DNA of 64,000 nucleotides. Origin: Vulcanimicrobiota bacterium (GTDB lineage Bacteria; Vulcanimicrobiota; Vulcanimicrobiia; Vulcanimicrobiales; Vulcanimicrobiaceae). This document shows positions 36,623-45,646 of this stretch, piece by piece; the first letter of the stretch is position 1, and each line of letters starts with the position of its first letter. Where the stretch lies: NCBI GenBank assembly GCA_003140215.1, contig PLJL01000004.1, positions 2,204,192 to 2,268,191 of the forward strand. Direction: 5' to 3'. A model generated the notes under the pieces. That model had not been told where the DNA came from. It worked only from the letters and a program-made list of their open reading frames with translations, and did not search any database. The position numbers and the translations under genes are program-made.

Positions 36623-37669
36623 CTAACGGGCACCGAGCACATCGCCGGCCTTCGGTGGGTTCGAAGATTGCCAAGATGTGCCGTCGGCGAAATCGACCTC
36701 GAGCGGCGACGCGACGATGCGCGCGACCCGGCCCGAGGCCCCGGTCTGCGGATCGGTATAATCGAAGGTTCCGTCAGGCTGCCACTTCCCGTCCATCGTC
36801 GCGCAGTTGCCGCCGCGCGAGTCCTCGACCGGACCGTCCGACGAAAACTTGCCGCGAATATCGAACGTCTGCACGCCGAGAACCTTCCCGTCGGCGTTGA
36901 CGAACGCAAAGTCAGTTCGGACGGCCTTCGCGATCCGCGCATCGTGATTCGCGAACGCGATGCAGACCTGTCGCTCGAGTGCGCCGGGAATCTGAGACTG
37001 CCGACTCGCGTGCGCTCGTTGGTACGCATCGGTGAGGTCGACCGGCGAGCCAGGTGCCGCCATCGCTGCGATGTGAACGGGCCCATTCTGCGGCGCGTTC
37101 GCGGGCATGGTGATGTGATCGCCGGTTTGCGGAAGGTTCTCCGCCTTCCACACCGTTCCGTCGTCGTAGTGAATCTCGCGCGCGGAGACGGCGAACGCAA
37201 CGATTGGCACGAACGGCCCGTGGAACTGTGGGTAACTCCAATGTGCCTGGGAGAAGCCGGCAGCCGAATGGATCACGTCGCAGTTTCCGTTCGGGATGTC
37301 GCTTGTGCTGCGCGTCGATGCAACGGGGACGCCGACGGGAAACGTGCCGCCGAGCGAGCTGACGTCGACGCCGGCGACCGTCCCGGCGGCATCGACTGCA
37401 GCGAGGCTCAGACCTATCCTGGTCGCCATCCGCGGACCCTTGTTCACGATCGTGATGCACATGACCTCAACCTCGCCGCCGTAGATCGTCGCGAGAAAGG
37501 GCAGGGCACCGGTGACGGTGACGGCGCTCGGATGCGCGGGGTCGTCGAACGCGTACGGCGGCGCGGCCGAAGCCGGGAGGGGGAGGAGCGCTACGGCCAG
37601 CAGGGCGAGCAGGGCTGCGGCGCGCGCCGGGCGCCAGACAAGAACCCGCCGCGCGGTCGACACTATCAT
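36623..37669 (-). CDS. Exported protein with two homologous halves, unknown function
   Basis: 348 aa with an Arg-rich n-region, a hydrophobic signal core and a cleavage site near LPASAAP. I do not recognise a named family. Two related halves are visible: each has a strand-rich region with Cys (CITIVNKGPRM and CIAFANHDARI), a GNCDVIH / GNCATMD cysteine block, and a DGTVW...NLPQTGD / DGTSW...NPPKAGD end. Paired cysteines suggest disulfides, hence an extracytoplasmic location. It stands alone, with a terminator just after it. Confidence 0.75.
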   Translation of the reverse strand: MIVSTARRVLVWRPARAAALLALLAVALLPLPASAAPPYAFDDPAHPSAVTVTGALPFLATIYGGEVEVMCITIVNKGPRMATRIGLSLAAVDAAGTVAGVDVSSLGGTFPVGVPVASTRSTSDIPNGNCDVIHSAAGFSQAHWSYPQFHGPFVPIVAFAVSAREIHYDDGTVWKAENLPQTGDHITMPANAPQNGPVHIAAMAAPGSPVDLTDAYQRAHASRQSQIPGALERQVCIAFANHDARIAKAVRTDFAFVNADGKVLGVQTFDIRGKFSSDGPVEDSRGGNCATMDGKWQPDGTFDYTDPQTGASGRVARIVASPLEVDFADGTSWQSSNPPKAGDVLGAR

Positions 37670-37794
37670 CGTCAGCCCCTTTCTCTCGAGGACTCTCTGT
37701 GTCTCACGTCAGCGGCGTCCACTTCCTGCAGATCCCCGGGCCCACCAAAGTCCCCGCACTACGACACAAACTCCTACGGCGGGCGCGCAGTTTA

Positions 37795-38817
37795 CTACGC
37801 GGGGCTCGCCGTCAGCAGCACTTTGCCGGCGGTCATGTGCGCTGCATAGTTCTGAAGGGCTCGGGAAACGTGTTCCAACGGATAGTGCGCCTGAATCTCC
37901 GTCTTGAGATCACTGGCGAGCAGTTTCTGAACCTGGCTAGCTACGCGGAGCTGGCGGAGCAGATTTCGATCGCGCATCCAATCGCTCAGGTACAAGCCCT
38001 CAACTGACTTGCGTTCGAAGATGAGCGGTGCGGCCCCAATCTGAACCGGCGCGTGCGATAGCAGTCCATAGACGATCAAACGGCTCCCCTTGGGTTGTGC
38101 ACGCAGTATTCGGTCGGACATATCGCCGGCGACTGCGTCGAAGCCGATGCTCGCACCGAGTCGATGGCACTCTTCGCGCAGCCGGGTGTCGAACTCCGGA
38201 GCACTACTGTCCAGTACATGCTCCGCACCCGTCTCTTGCAGCAGACGGACCTGGTCAGCGCGGCGAACGACATTGATCACCGGGATCGAGCACCTGCGCG
38301 CAAGCCGTATCACCATCTTCCCGAGCGCGCTAGCCGCCGCGGTCTGAACTACAGATCGATGGCGCCCACGCCGCGCCTCATCCACGAGTGCCCATGCCAT
38401 GAGCGGGTTCACGAGCATCGTCGCACCCTGTTCCATGTCAACCTGTTTCTGCAATGGAACGCAGAGGCGCGCTGAGGTAACCATATATTCGGCCCACGTG
38501 CCGCTCGCCACGTTCGCGTCGGCGGCGGTGCACGCCACGCGTCGCCCCTTGAGCAACTTCGGTAGAATTCCGCTTCCGACTGCGACGACCGTGCCGCTTC
38601 CTTCAAATCCCGGGATTGCGGGAAGCCGTTTCTTGAAGCCATAGAGGCCCCGAACGAAGAGCAGGTCCGATGGATTGATTGGCGAGGCGTGCATCCGTAC
38701 AAGCACTTCACCAGGTCCTGGATGAGGCACAGCTATCTCGGCCACAGTCAGGCTCTCCGGCTTCCCGTCATAGGCGAGAAGCTGTGCGGCGAGCATCTGG
38801 CTGGATATTGAGGTCAT
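37795..38817 (-). CDS. Zinc-independent MDR-family quinone oxidoreductase
   Basis: 340 aa from ATG 38815-38817, which has GGAG 8 nt upstream; an in-frame ATG 42 nt earlier adds an atypical basic lead. It fits medium-chain dehydrogenase/reductases of the quinone-reductase and trans-2-enoyl-CoA reductase type: HASPINPSDLLFVRG, PAIPGFEGSGTVVAVG, then the NADPH fold (QTAAASALGKMVIRLA replacing the usual GxGxxG). No structural or catalytic zinc ligands are present. Substrate not predictable. Confidence 0.88.
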   Translation of the reverse strand: MTSISSQMLAAQLLAYDGKPESLTVAEIAVPHPGPGEVLVRMHASPINPSDLLFVRGLYGFKKRLPAIPGFEGSGTVVAVGSGILPKLLKGRRVACTAADANVASGTWAEYMVTSARLCVPLQKQVDMEQGATMLVNPLMAWALVDEARRGRHRSVVQTAAASALGKMVIRLARRCSIPVINVVRRADQVRLLQETGAEHVLDSSAPEFDTRLREECHRLGASIGFDAVAGDMSDRILRAQPKGSRLIVYGLLSHAPVQIGAAPLIFERKSVEGLYLSDWMRDRNLLRQLRVASQVQKLLASDLKTEIQAHYPLEHVSRALQNYAAHMTAGKVLLTASPA

Positions 38818-38947
38818 CGGTACCGCTCCGTCGTGCCGTATTCTTGCGCTAATGCGCACTACTCTGCCTGCGGAACCTCCGCGCCGCCGGCGCTCTCCTA
38901 CGCGGTGGCCCGCCGCCGGTCTCGTGGCTGCGGCGTTTACCGTTCGG

Positions 38948-38994
38948 GGAATATGTACCAGTTGGAATATGTGCCGGTTACCGGTAAACCGTCC
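38948..38994. repeat. 47-bp diverged repeat, copy C
   Basis: GGAATATGTACCA, then GTTGGAATATG, then a perfect TTACCGGTAA palindrome and AACC. On the minus strand it is two direct 12-bp repeats (GGYACATATTCC) 16 bp apart. It lies upstream of the quinone-oxidoreductase gene, where it could act as an operator. Confidence 0.55.
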
Positions 38995-39074
38995 ACTGGC
39001 TGATGCGAGGAGCGACCCCTTTGCGGCCCGCTCCTCGCGTTGCCGGCCTCCGTAGTACTACGGAAACGGACGAA

Positions 39075-39830
39075 CTACGGAGCGTTCAAGCGCGAAGCGT
39101 AGATCCTCGCGACCGTGTCCGCGCTCAGGGCGGTGTTCCACAGCGCCACGTCGCTGATGTCCCCGTCGAAGAAGCGCCCGGTGAACACCTTGCTCTCGCC
39201 GATCGTGAACTCGTTCGTTTTCCCGATGCGACCGCCACCGGTGTCTTCCTTCCCAAGCTTGCCGTCCCAGTAGATGGCGCGCGCTCCGGTGCTCGCATTG
39301 AACGTCGCGACGACGAGATGCCACTCCCCTTCGAGCGTTGCAAGCGGCGGCATGTAGGCGACGTTCGACCCTACGGCGGTATAGAACCGCAACGCATTGT
39401 CGGGCTCGAACTGGAGATCGAAATCGTTACCGTTCTGCGAGATCCCCGCAACGTAGTCGAAGCGGCTCTTCAGCGCCGGCCGGGAGGTCAGATGGACCCA
39501 CGCCATAATGCTGCCCATGCCGCGGATCCCGCCCACTTGCGAGGTGTCGAAGTACCCCGTCGTACCGTCGAAGAGCGTGCACTGATTGTTCGGGACGCTG
39601 ATCGGAGCGCACAGCGACGCCCTCGGGACGATGCTGACACCGCCAACGGCCGTGTACTTCGAAGTCCCGACCTCGCTCGTCCCGGTCGTCGCCGAGAGGC
39701 GATAGTAGGCGATCGGATGTGTCGATTTCACGGTCGCGACGAAGCCGAGACCGGCAGCTGACTGCGGGATCGGGACTAGGACAAAGGCGGCCGCTGCTAG
39801 GGCAGCGCCGAGCGCGGTTCGATGGATCAC
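39075..39830 (-). CDS. Exported LamG/concanavalin-like domain protein
   Basis: 251 aa from a GTG at 39828-39830, chosen because GGAG lies 5 nt upstream and the protein then begins with a normal signal peptide (cleavage near PQSAAG). The rest is one LamG-type jellyroll: PIAYYRLSATTGT, CTLFDGTTGYFDT, IMAWVHLTSR, GEWHLVVATFNASTGARAIYWDGK, and the closing FDGDISDVALWNTALSADTV. Such domains bind carbohydrates or surfaces. It is probably a secreted or surface-attached protein. Confidence 0.88.
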   Translation of the reverse strand: MIHRTALGAALAAAAFVLVPIPQSAAGLGFVATVKSTHPIAYYRLSATTGTSEVGTSKYTAVGGVSIVPRASLCAPISVPNNQCTLFDGTTGYFDTSQVGGIRGMGSIMAWVHLTSRPALKSRFDYVAGISQNGNDFDLQFEPDNALRFYTAVGSNVAYMPPLATLEGEWHLVVATFNASTGARAIYWDGKLGKEDTGGGRIGKTNEFTIGESKVFTGRFFDGDISDVALWNTALSADTVARIYASRLNAP

Positions 39831-39962
39831 GCGAACTCCTCGTCGTCGGGTGATAGTCGCGCGGCCGTTCGGCCCCGCGCGATTCCCTCCTCCGTAGGGC
39901 AAGTCAACGCGATCGCTTTCACCGCCGCGAGCGCTGTTTCGATGAGACCGAGCGCATGATGC

Positions 39963-40376
39963 TCACCAGCGCACCACGGTCCCGCATGGGAGTCGGCGCG
40001 GTGCTTCGGCGACGCTGAGGAGTTCGGCGACACCGGGGAGTTCGAGCGTCTCCGCCCCATCGGGGAGGCGCAGGAAGCGGTTCTGTTTTCCACTCCCGGC
40101 GAGGAGGCGGCGCGGATCGCTGATATCGGCACCGCGGTAGAACGACAGGCCGACGCCGTTGGCGTCGGCGGCGATCGGTACGATGCAATCCGACGGACGT
40201 TCTGTCGAACAATAACCGATCACGAAGAAATTGTAGTTGTCGTAGGCGAGTTCGAAAGCGGTCGGGAAGCGTTCTCGTAGGACGGCCCGCACGGCGCGGA
40301 TCTTGCGTGCGACCGCCGGGGCAAATCTTGCAATCGCCGCCATGATTTGCGCCCGGTCGGCGGCCAGCGTCTTCAT
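39963..40376 (-). CDS. DUF1801 family protein
   Basis: 137 aa, matching the YdhG/DUF1801 pattern: an N-terminal helical part (KIRAVRAVLRERFPTA), then YDNYNFFVIGYC, VGLSFYRGADISDP and the conserved end of the fold NRFLRLPDG. Most members are small cytosolic proteins of unknown function with an iron-chaperone-like fold. It is monocistronic in appearance. Confidence 0.8.
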   Translation of the reverse strand: MKTLAADRAQIMAAIARFAPAVARKIRAVRAVLRERFPTAFELAYDNYNFFVIGYCSTERPSDCIVPIAADANGVGLSFYRGADISDPRRLLAGSGKQNRFLRLPDGAETLELPGVAELLSVAEAPRRLPCGTVVRW

Positions 40377-40426
40377 CGACGACGTAGCGGCGACGAGTTT
40401 TGCACGCCGGCCGCGAATCGCAACAT

Positions 40427-41221
40427 CTAGCGGTGCGGAATGGGCTCGAGCCCGGTTTTCGCGATGCCCGGCGCGGCGGCCGGTGACGCGAGAAACGCGA
40501 GCAGCGCGCGTGCTGATGCGCCGTGCTGCGCGTTCGCGACAACGCCGCCCGCGAACACGGTGATCTTCTGCACTTCGGCCGGGATGACGCCGACGATGTC
40601 GATGCCGTGTACGGGTCGCAGCTCGCTCAGCTGCTGAAAGCCTATCTCCGCGTCGCCGCGCGCGACCACCTCGCCGACCGGCGTCGCGGGGATCATCGCG
40701 CTCTTGGCCCGTACGGCGTCGGCGATGCCGAGCTTCGCGAACATCTCGTTCTGGATGTAGACGCCGCTGGCGCTGTCCGAATACGCGATTGATCGCGCGT
40801 TCAGCAGAGCTTGCTTGAAGCGGTCGACCGTACTGATGTCGGGCTTCGGGGCTCCGGCGCGCACGGCCATCGCGATCGGCGAACGTGCGAGGTCGACGCG
40901 GCTGTCCGCGGCGACCGTTCCGGCCTTGATCAGCCCGTCGAGCGCGTAACCGACCATGATGACGACGTCGGCCTGCTCGCCGCGCCCCAGACGATTCGGA
41001 ATCGCCTGCGCCGTCGTGCCCATCGACGGGCCGGATATGATCTCAAGCGTGTCTCCGGTTTGCTGCTGATACGCGGGCGCGAGATCGCGCAGCGCCGCGG
41101 AGAATCCGCCCGAGATCATCACGCGAACCGTTTCGGCGCCGGCGATCGCTGTCTGTGAGAGGAAGAGTGCGGCAGCCGCTGCGAGAAACGCGGACCGCGA
41201 GCCCGTTGCGCGGATGTCCAT
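40427..41221 (-). CDS. ModA-like periplasmic substrate-binding protein
   Basis: 264 aa with a signal peptide (core FLAAAAALFLSQ, cleavage near AIAGAE) and a type II periplasmic-binding fold: VRVMISGGFSAALRDLAPAY, GPSMGTTAQAIPNRL, RGEQADVVIMVG, and ARGDAEIGFQQLSEL. It resembles the molybdate-binding ModA group and relatives acting in sensing. No permease or ATPase gene is adjacent, so it may work with a distant transporter. I used ATG 41219-41221. Confidence 0.87.
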   Translation of the reverse strand: MDIRATGSRSAFLAAAAALFLSQTAIAGAETVRVMISGGFSAALRDLAPAYQQQTGDTLEIISGPSMGTTAQAIPNRLGRGEQADVVIMVGYALDGLIKAGTVAADSRVDLARSPIAMAVRAGAPKPDISTVDRFKQALLNARSIAYSDSASGVYIQNEMFAKLGIADAVRAKSAMIPATPVGEVVARGDAEIGFQQLSELRPVHGIDIVGVIPAEVQKITVFAGGVVANAQHGASARALLAFLASPAAAPGIAKTGLEPIPHR

Positions 41222-41328
41222 CCGGACCGATTCGGACGCCCTTGGCCGATCCACCTCCGTCGATGCTGAAGGCCGGCCGAACGGGCTGTTTCCGGGTTGC
41301 CGCGTAGTGCAGGGAGATACTGGTCCGA

Positions 41329-42117
41329 ATGAATGCAGCCGACCTGTGGCAAATGATTCTGGCCGCGCCAGCCGATGCCGATCTCAAGACCCAATACGTC
41401 CAAGCGCTGACCCAGGCCGGCGATTGGCGTGCGGACCTCTTTTCTCTGGCGGCCGAATACAAGCGGCTTCGATCAGGGAGCTATATCGACCGCGCGCAGG
41501 CCTTGAAGCCGCGGCTCGACGGATTGATTGCCGACTGGCGGGCGGATCTTTCCGGCCGTTCCGACGCGTGGCCGGGCGAGATCGAATTCGTCCTCGGATG
41601 GCCCATCGAGCTGAATATCAAGGCCGCGGACTTCGCGCGGCACGCCGGGGAAATCGTCGCCACGCTGCCGGTCCGGCACCTGAATCTCGTGGCCGTCAGC
41701 GACCTGCCCGGCGTGTTCGAGGTGCCGCAACTCCGCCAAATCGCCTCACTGGACGGCAGTAAGCAGATATGGTCGGACGATGCGATTCGCGCCCTGGCGA
41801 GCTCCTCCGCCCTCCGTGCGCTGCGCTGGCTGGATCTCTCGCACGGCGGCATCACGGAAGCCCAGGTGGAAATCCTCGCCGCCTCCCCGTCCTTGAGGAC
41901 TGTCGCAATGATCGACCTCTCCGACAATCCGACACGCGACCCGGTCGATGGGGCAGCGGGAGCGGGCTGGGATTGGATGACCGGGAAGATCGTGCTGGAA
42001 TCGGTCGCATTGCCGGAGTTCGGCGTCGAACTCGAGCACCGGCACGGCGAGATCACATGGCTACATGCTCTCTGGAATTTCCTGGAGGCCTATCCGCCCA
42101 GCCGATACAGCTTTTGA
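41329..42117 (+). CDS. Leucine-rich-repeat protein with TIGR02996-like N-terminus
   Basis: 262 aa. Residues 1-45 (LWQMILAAPADADLKTQYVQ, then GDWRADLFSLAAEY) resemble the TIGR02996 domain of planctomycetal and myxobacterial proteins. Later segments such as LRALRWLDLSHGGITEAQVEILAAS and LRTVAMIDLSDNPTRD are leucine-rich repeats. Probably a cytosolic interaction protein. Its 3' end overlaps the convergent esterase-like gene by 57 nt. Confidence 0.75.
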   Translation: MNAADLWQMILAAPADADLKTQYVQALTQAGDWRADLFSLAAEYKRLRSGSYIDRAQALKPRLDGLIADWRADLSGRSDAWPGEIEFVLGWPIELNIKAADFARHAGEIVATLPVRHLNLVAVSDLPGVFEVPQLRQIASLDGSKQIWSDDAIRALASSSALRALRWLDLSHGGITEAQVEILAASPSLRTVAMIDLSDNPTRDPVDGAAGAGWDWMTGKIVLESVALPEFGVELEHRHGEITWLHALWNFLEAYPPSRYSF

Positions 42118-43596
42118 TCGCTCCTTCGTGTATCGAGCGGGGTAGTGCAAAGGACCGAGCAGCGATGGAAACACTGCGGAAGCATGGCTTTCCGATACGA
42201 AGATGAGGGCATCGAATCGACTGCGCTGCTTCCACCGGGCGAAGACCAGTGCCGCGGAGCTGTCCACAAACCAAGACGGTACCTCGCGACCGAGGGTATC
42301 ACCCTCGAACCATCGGGCTGCCGGATCACTTGCTCGAAGCGACCGGAGCGGCACGTAAAACCGAGTGCCGACGCTGTTCAGCAGTTCTTCCATGGTGCCG
42401 CGCGGCGCTGGTGCGACGCTAGTCGGGCCGAGGCGATCGTTCGTGGCGCTGACCGCACCGCGGTCGAATGCGAACCCGATGCGCACATAACCCTTTCCAA
42501 AGCGCTCGTTCAAGCGCGAACCTAGCGTGGGCCAATCCGCGGGCCGATCGGCGTCTCTTTGGGAACCAATTGCCCTGTTGTCGGACCAAACGGCGACCTT
42601 TGCACCGGGGTACCGCGTCGCGGCAAGCCACGCAATATTCTCGGCCTGTGCGACGGCAACATCTCCCCAGCCATTTCCATGCGGATCCAGCCAGATCCGA
42701 ACGCCCTGTTCGACCACATGGGCGTCGTGCGCAAGGTCGACATCCGGATGCAGCGTCGCGATGAGCCGCGACACTTCGGCGACGCTCCGAATGCAACGCG
42801 GTTTGCCGTCCCAAGTCGCGCTCAGACGCTGCCACGATTCCATCGAGCGCGGCATACACGCATATTGCTTCCTGACCGCCGCCTGGACGTGCGCGCCACG
42901 TTTCGCGGCGAACGATTCGACATTTGATAGGGCACGATCGACCAACTTCGGATCGACGCCGGCGAAGTGCAGCGTTGGGTGAAGCCCAGGCGCGGCGTTG
43001 AACGCCCGCATCCACTTCACCAGGTCGCGCACCTCGGCGGTTTGCCACTCCCACGTCGGCAACGACCGCAGTGCACGAATCGGGTCACCGCGGCCGGTCG
43101 CGACATACCGGTCGATCTCGCGCGCCTCGACCACACCGGTATCGAACGCGAGCACGGTAACACCGTGCCGCTCGACGAGATCGCGAAACAAGCGATGCTT
43201 CATGCGCAAGAACTCGGCGGTTCCGGCGCTCGCCTGGCCGAGCCCGATCACCCGTGCAGTGGCGACGTCGCGATCGAACGTGGTGAGGTCATCGAGCTGC
43301 AGTCGCACGCGCTTGGCCCGATAGGGAGTCGCGTCCAGCAGCCATACCGCGTTTGACTGGCGGCGTTGCGTGGAGTGGGGTGGCCCCACGTCCGCCGAGA
43401 TGGCGATCCGGAGTGTCGGCTTGCCGGCATAGCGTTGAGCGGAGTCCAGCACCACGGACGTTCCTGGTTGCTGGTAGGTCGACCACGGCGGGATCGAGGC
43501 CGCGCTATCGGCACGAGCCAGGCTTGCCGGGTCCGGCCCTAGTACGCACGCCAACGCGCACACGGAGACGCCGATGATACGCATCGTCCGGGCCAT
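42061..43596 (-). CDS. Erythromycin-esterase-like protein with degenerate active site
   Basis: 511 aa with a signal peptide (cleavage near SLARADS), a beta-domain (about 35-115) and an erythromycin-esterase-like domain (about 118-500). In active enzymes the motif is GEATHG; here it is GLGQASAGTAEF, so the catalytic Glu and His are replaced by Gln and Ala. The later AHNxH motif is also lost (WSDNRAIG). The fold is recognisable through TWEWQTAEVRDLVKWMR and AENIAWLA. It is unlikely to give macrolide resistance; a binding or new catalytic role is possible. Confidence 0.72.
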   Translation of the reverse strand: MARTMRIIGVSVCALACVLGPDPASLARADSAASIPPWSTYQQPGTSVVLDSAQRYAGKPTLRIAISADVGPPHSTQRRQSNAVWLLDATPYRAKRVRLQLDDLTTFDRDVATARVIGLGQASAGTAEFLRMKHRLFRDLVERHGVTVLAFDTGVVEAREIDRYVATGRGDPIRALRSLPTWEWQTAEVRDLVKWMRAFNAAPGLHPTLHFAGVDPKLVDRALSNVESFAAKRGAHVQAAVRKQYACMPRSMESWQRLSATWDGKPRCIRSVAEVSRLIATLHPDVDLAHDAHVVEQGVRIWLDPHGNGWGDVAVAQAENIAWLAATRYPGAKVAVWSDNRAIGSQRDADRPADWPTLGSRLNERFGKGYVRIGFAFDRGAVSATNDRLGPTSVAPAPRGTMEELLNSVGTRFYVPLRSLRASDPAARWFEGDTLGREVPSWFVDSSAALVFARWKQRSRFDALIFVSESHASAVFPSLLGPLHYPARYTKERSKAVSAGRIGLQEIPESM

Positions 43597-43687
43597 TCGA
43601 GCGTTCCTGCGGTCAAATCCCGCCCACGCTTGGCTGCGTCACCGCCCCATTTGCCGGAACCACCCCAAACAATCGTAGACTGGAAGT

Positions 43688-44539
43688 ATGCCCGAGCTTC
43701 CTGATATCACTGCCTACCTTAGCGCGTTAGACGACCGGATCGTCGGCCGGCGGCTCGAGCGCGTCAGGCTGGCAAGCCCCTTTTTACTGCGAACCGCGCA
43801 GCCGCCGATCGCGGATGTCGAAGGCCGCACCGTGCTCGAGCTGCGGCGCATCGGCAAGCGCATTGCGATCGGGCTGGACGGCGATCTCTGGCTGGTCCTT
43901 CACCTCATGATCGCCGGCCGGCTGCATTGGAAAGCCCCTGGCGCGGCGCTGACCGGCCGCACGACGTTGGCGGCCTTCGATTTTCCGAATGGCGCTCTCG
44001 TGCTCATCGAAGCCGGCACGAAGCGCCGCGCTTCGTTGCACGTTCTGAGCGGCGCCGATGCCCTGCGTTCCATCGATCCCGGCGGCATCGACGTTCTCTC
44101 CTGCGATCTCGACTCGTTTCGGGCCGCCCTGATCGCCGAAAACCGCACGCTGAAGCGTGCCCTAACCGATCCACGTACGGTCGACGGCATCGGCAATGCA
44201 TACTCTGACGAGATTCTGCACTCGGCCCAACTGTCTCCAACGCTCCTGACGAAGAGACTCACGCCCTCCGAGTGGGTCCGGCTCTTCACCGCGACGCGAG
44301 GAACGCTTCAGCTTTGGATTGATCGGCTACAAGCTGAGGCGAAGGACGGGTTCCCGAAAAACGTGACCGCCTTTCACAAGGGCATGGCGGTCCACGGTCG
44401 CTACGGAGAACCATGTCCAGTGTGCGGCGAAACCGTGCGACGCATCCGGTACGCGGACAACGAGACGAACTATTGCCCTCGCTGCCAGACCGGCGGCAAG
44501 GTCCTCGCCGATCGCGCGCTATCGCGCCTCCTACGCTGA
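43688..44539 (+). CDS. mutM: Formamidopyrimidine-DNA glycosylase (Fpg/MutM)
   Basis: 283 aa base-excision-repair glycosylase/AP lyase. It has the catalytic N-terminus Met-Pro-Glu-Leu-Pro-Asp (Pro2 nucleophile, Glu3), the conserved helix-two-turn-helix ([14 protein letters not shown]) and an intact C-terminal zinc finger with [10 protein letters not shown] and NYCPRCQ. A normal length for the family. Members of the Nei branch share the same start, but the zinc-finger context fits Fpg. It removes oxidised purines such as 8-oxoguanine. Confidence 0.93.
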   Translation: MPELPDITAYLSALDDRIVGRRLERVRLASPFLLRTAQPPIADVEGRTVLELRRIGKRIAIGLDGDLWLVLHLMIAGRLHWKAPGAALTGRTTLAAFDFPNGALVLIEAGTKRRASLHVLSGADALRSIDPGGIDVLSCDLDSFRAALIAENRTLKRALTDPRTVDGIGNAYSDEILHSAQLSPTLLTKRLTPSEWVRLFTATRGTLQLWIDRLQAEAKDGFPKNVTAFHKGMAVHGRYGEPCPVCGETVRRIRYADNETNYCPRCQTGGKVLADRALSRLLR

Positions 44540-44547
44540 CGGCCCCT

Positions 44548-45606
44548 TCACGGCTGTGCGCCGAGCGCCTTCGCGCCGGCACGCTGGTTCCCTCGACCCG
44601 CGGGGCTCGCAAACCGGTACAACTCCTTTGCGATGCCGGCAAAGGTCTGGTGGTTTAGCGGAAACTCCAGCATGACGTGCAGGACGCTCAGAAAATAGAG
44701 TGCGACGAAGCCCATGTCGTAGCTGTAGCCGTAGATGGCCAAGGAGCCCAACCACCCACCCACGATGACTGCGGCCCGGCTCCTCGATACCTCGTGCCAC
44801 TTGATGATCGACGTCTTCGAGAACCAATTGAGATAGTGGTACGTGTAGCCAAACGCGATGAGGCGCATGACGGTCAACCCCGCCGTCGAGTCATAGATCT
44901 CAGCCAGCGACGTTCCAGTGCCGAGATGAAAGAGCTTGATCAACTCGGCGTTGAGCGTCTGGAACGAGCCGTAACTGTGCCGCACGTAGTCACCGACGGT
45001 CGAAGCGAACGCTCCCGGCACGTACACGAAGAAGCTGACCGCGCACAGCAGGAACACCAGCAGCGACAGCACGCCCGAGCGGCTCCTGCTCTTGAGCGCC
45101 CCGAGGAGCACGAATGCCGCCGTGAACACGAAGACGTGAACGATCGTAACCAACAATAATGCGACCAGGCCGAAATATCGGGAATTGCTAAAGATCACAA
45201 GGGTGAACGCGGTCAGCGCGATGAGCGCGACAGAAACGGTTCTGTTCTTGACGAAGACGAGCAGCGACGCGGCGATGAAGACTGCATAAACGAGGCCGAT
45301 CTCGAATGCCGGCGATAGCGACTGGTTGAAAACCTTCTCGGCCGCCAGGCCGTACAGCATGACGACCAGCGTCACGACGACGAGCGCGAGCCAGTACTGT
45401 CGAGCCTGCAACACTCGCCGCGCCGGTTCGGCTTTCACGAAATACCCTCGATCGTGAAGCCAGGAGATTTCCGTAAGGTAGTGCAGCGGCCCCAGCACCG
45501 CGTATGAGAACAAGAAGAGCTCGAATGGAAACCGGTAGGCCGCCAGACAGGAACCCACCATCAAGCCGATGTTCGCGTAGTTGACCGCATCGGCGCTGCG
45601 CCTCAT
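44548..45606 (-). CDS. Polytopic membrane protein rich in membrane-edge histidines
   Basis: 352 aa with about nine hydrophobic segments. Conserved-looking His clusters sit at membrane edges: GPLHYLTEISWLHDRGYF (about residues 39-57), YTYHYLNWFSKTSIIKWHE (about 255-274) and SVLHVMLEFPLNHQTF (about 312-327). This pattern suggests metal binding, as in membrane-bound di-iron oxygenases or the Brp/Blh carotenoid-cleavage proteins, but I cannot match it to a named family. The long 3' region is Ala/Gly-rich. Confidence 0.72.
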   Translation of the reverse strand: MRRSADAVNYANIGLMVGSCLAAYRFPFELFLFSYAVLGPLHYLTEISWLHDRGYFVKAEPARRVLQARQYWLALVVVTLVVMLYGLAAEKVFNQSLSPAFEIGLVYAVFIAASLLVFVKNRTVSVALIALTAFTLVIFSNSRYFGLVALLLVTIVHVFVFTAAFVLLGALKSRSRSGVLSLLVFLLCAVSFFVYVPGAFASTVGDYVRHSYGSFQTLNAELIKLFHLGTGTSLAEIYDSTAGLTVMRLIAFGYTYHYLNWFSKTSIIKWHEVSRSRAAVIVGGWLGSLAIYGYSYDMGFVALYFLSVLHVMLEFPLNHQTFAGIAKELYRFASPAGRGNQRAGAKALGAQP

Positions 45607-45646
45607 GCGGTCCTCCCTTCGCGTCCCTACCGGGTTCTCCGGCTCC

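Noticed and set aside
36347-37849. 500-codon plus-strand open frame
   Set aside because: It is antisense to the exported repeat protein, is very Arg-rich and has no recognisable domain or ribosome site; a high-GC shadow.
42061-43596. Functional macrolide-resistance esterase
   Set aside because: The catalytic Glu and His positions are substituted, so resistance is not supported.
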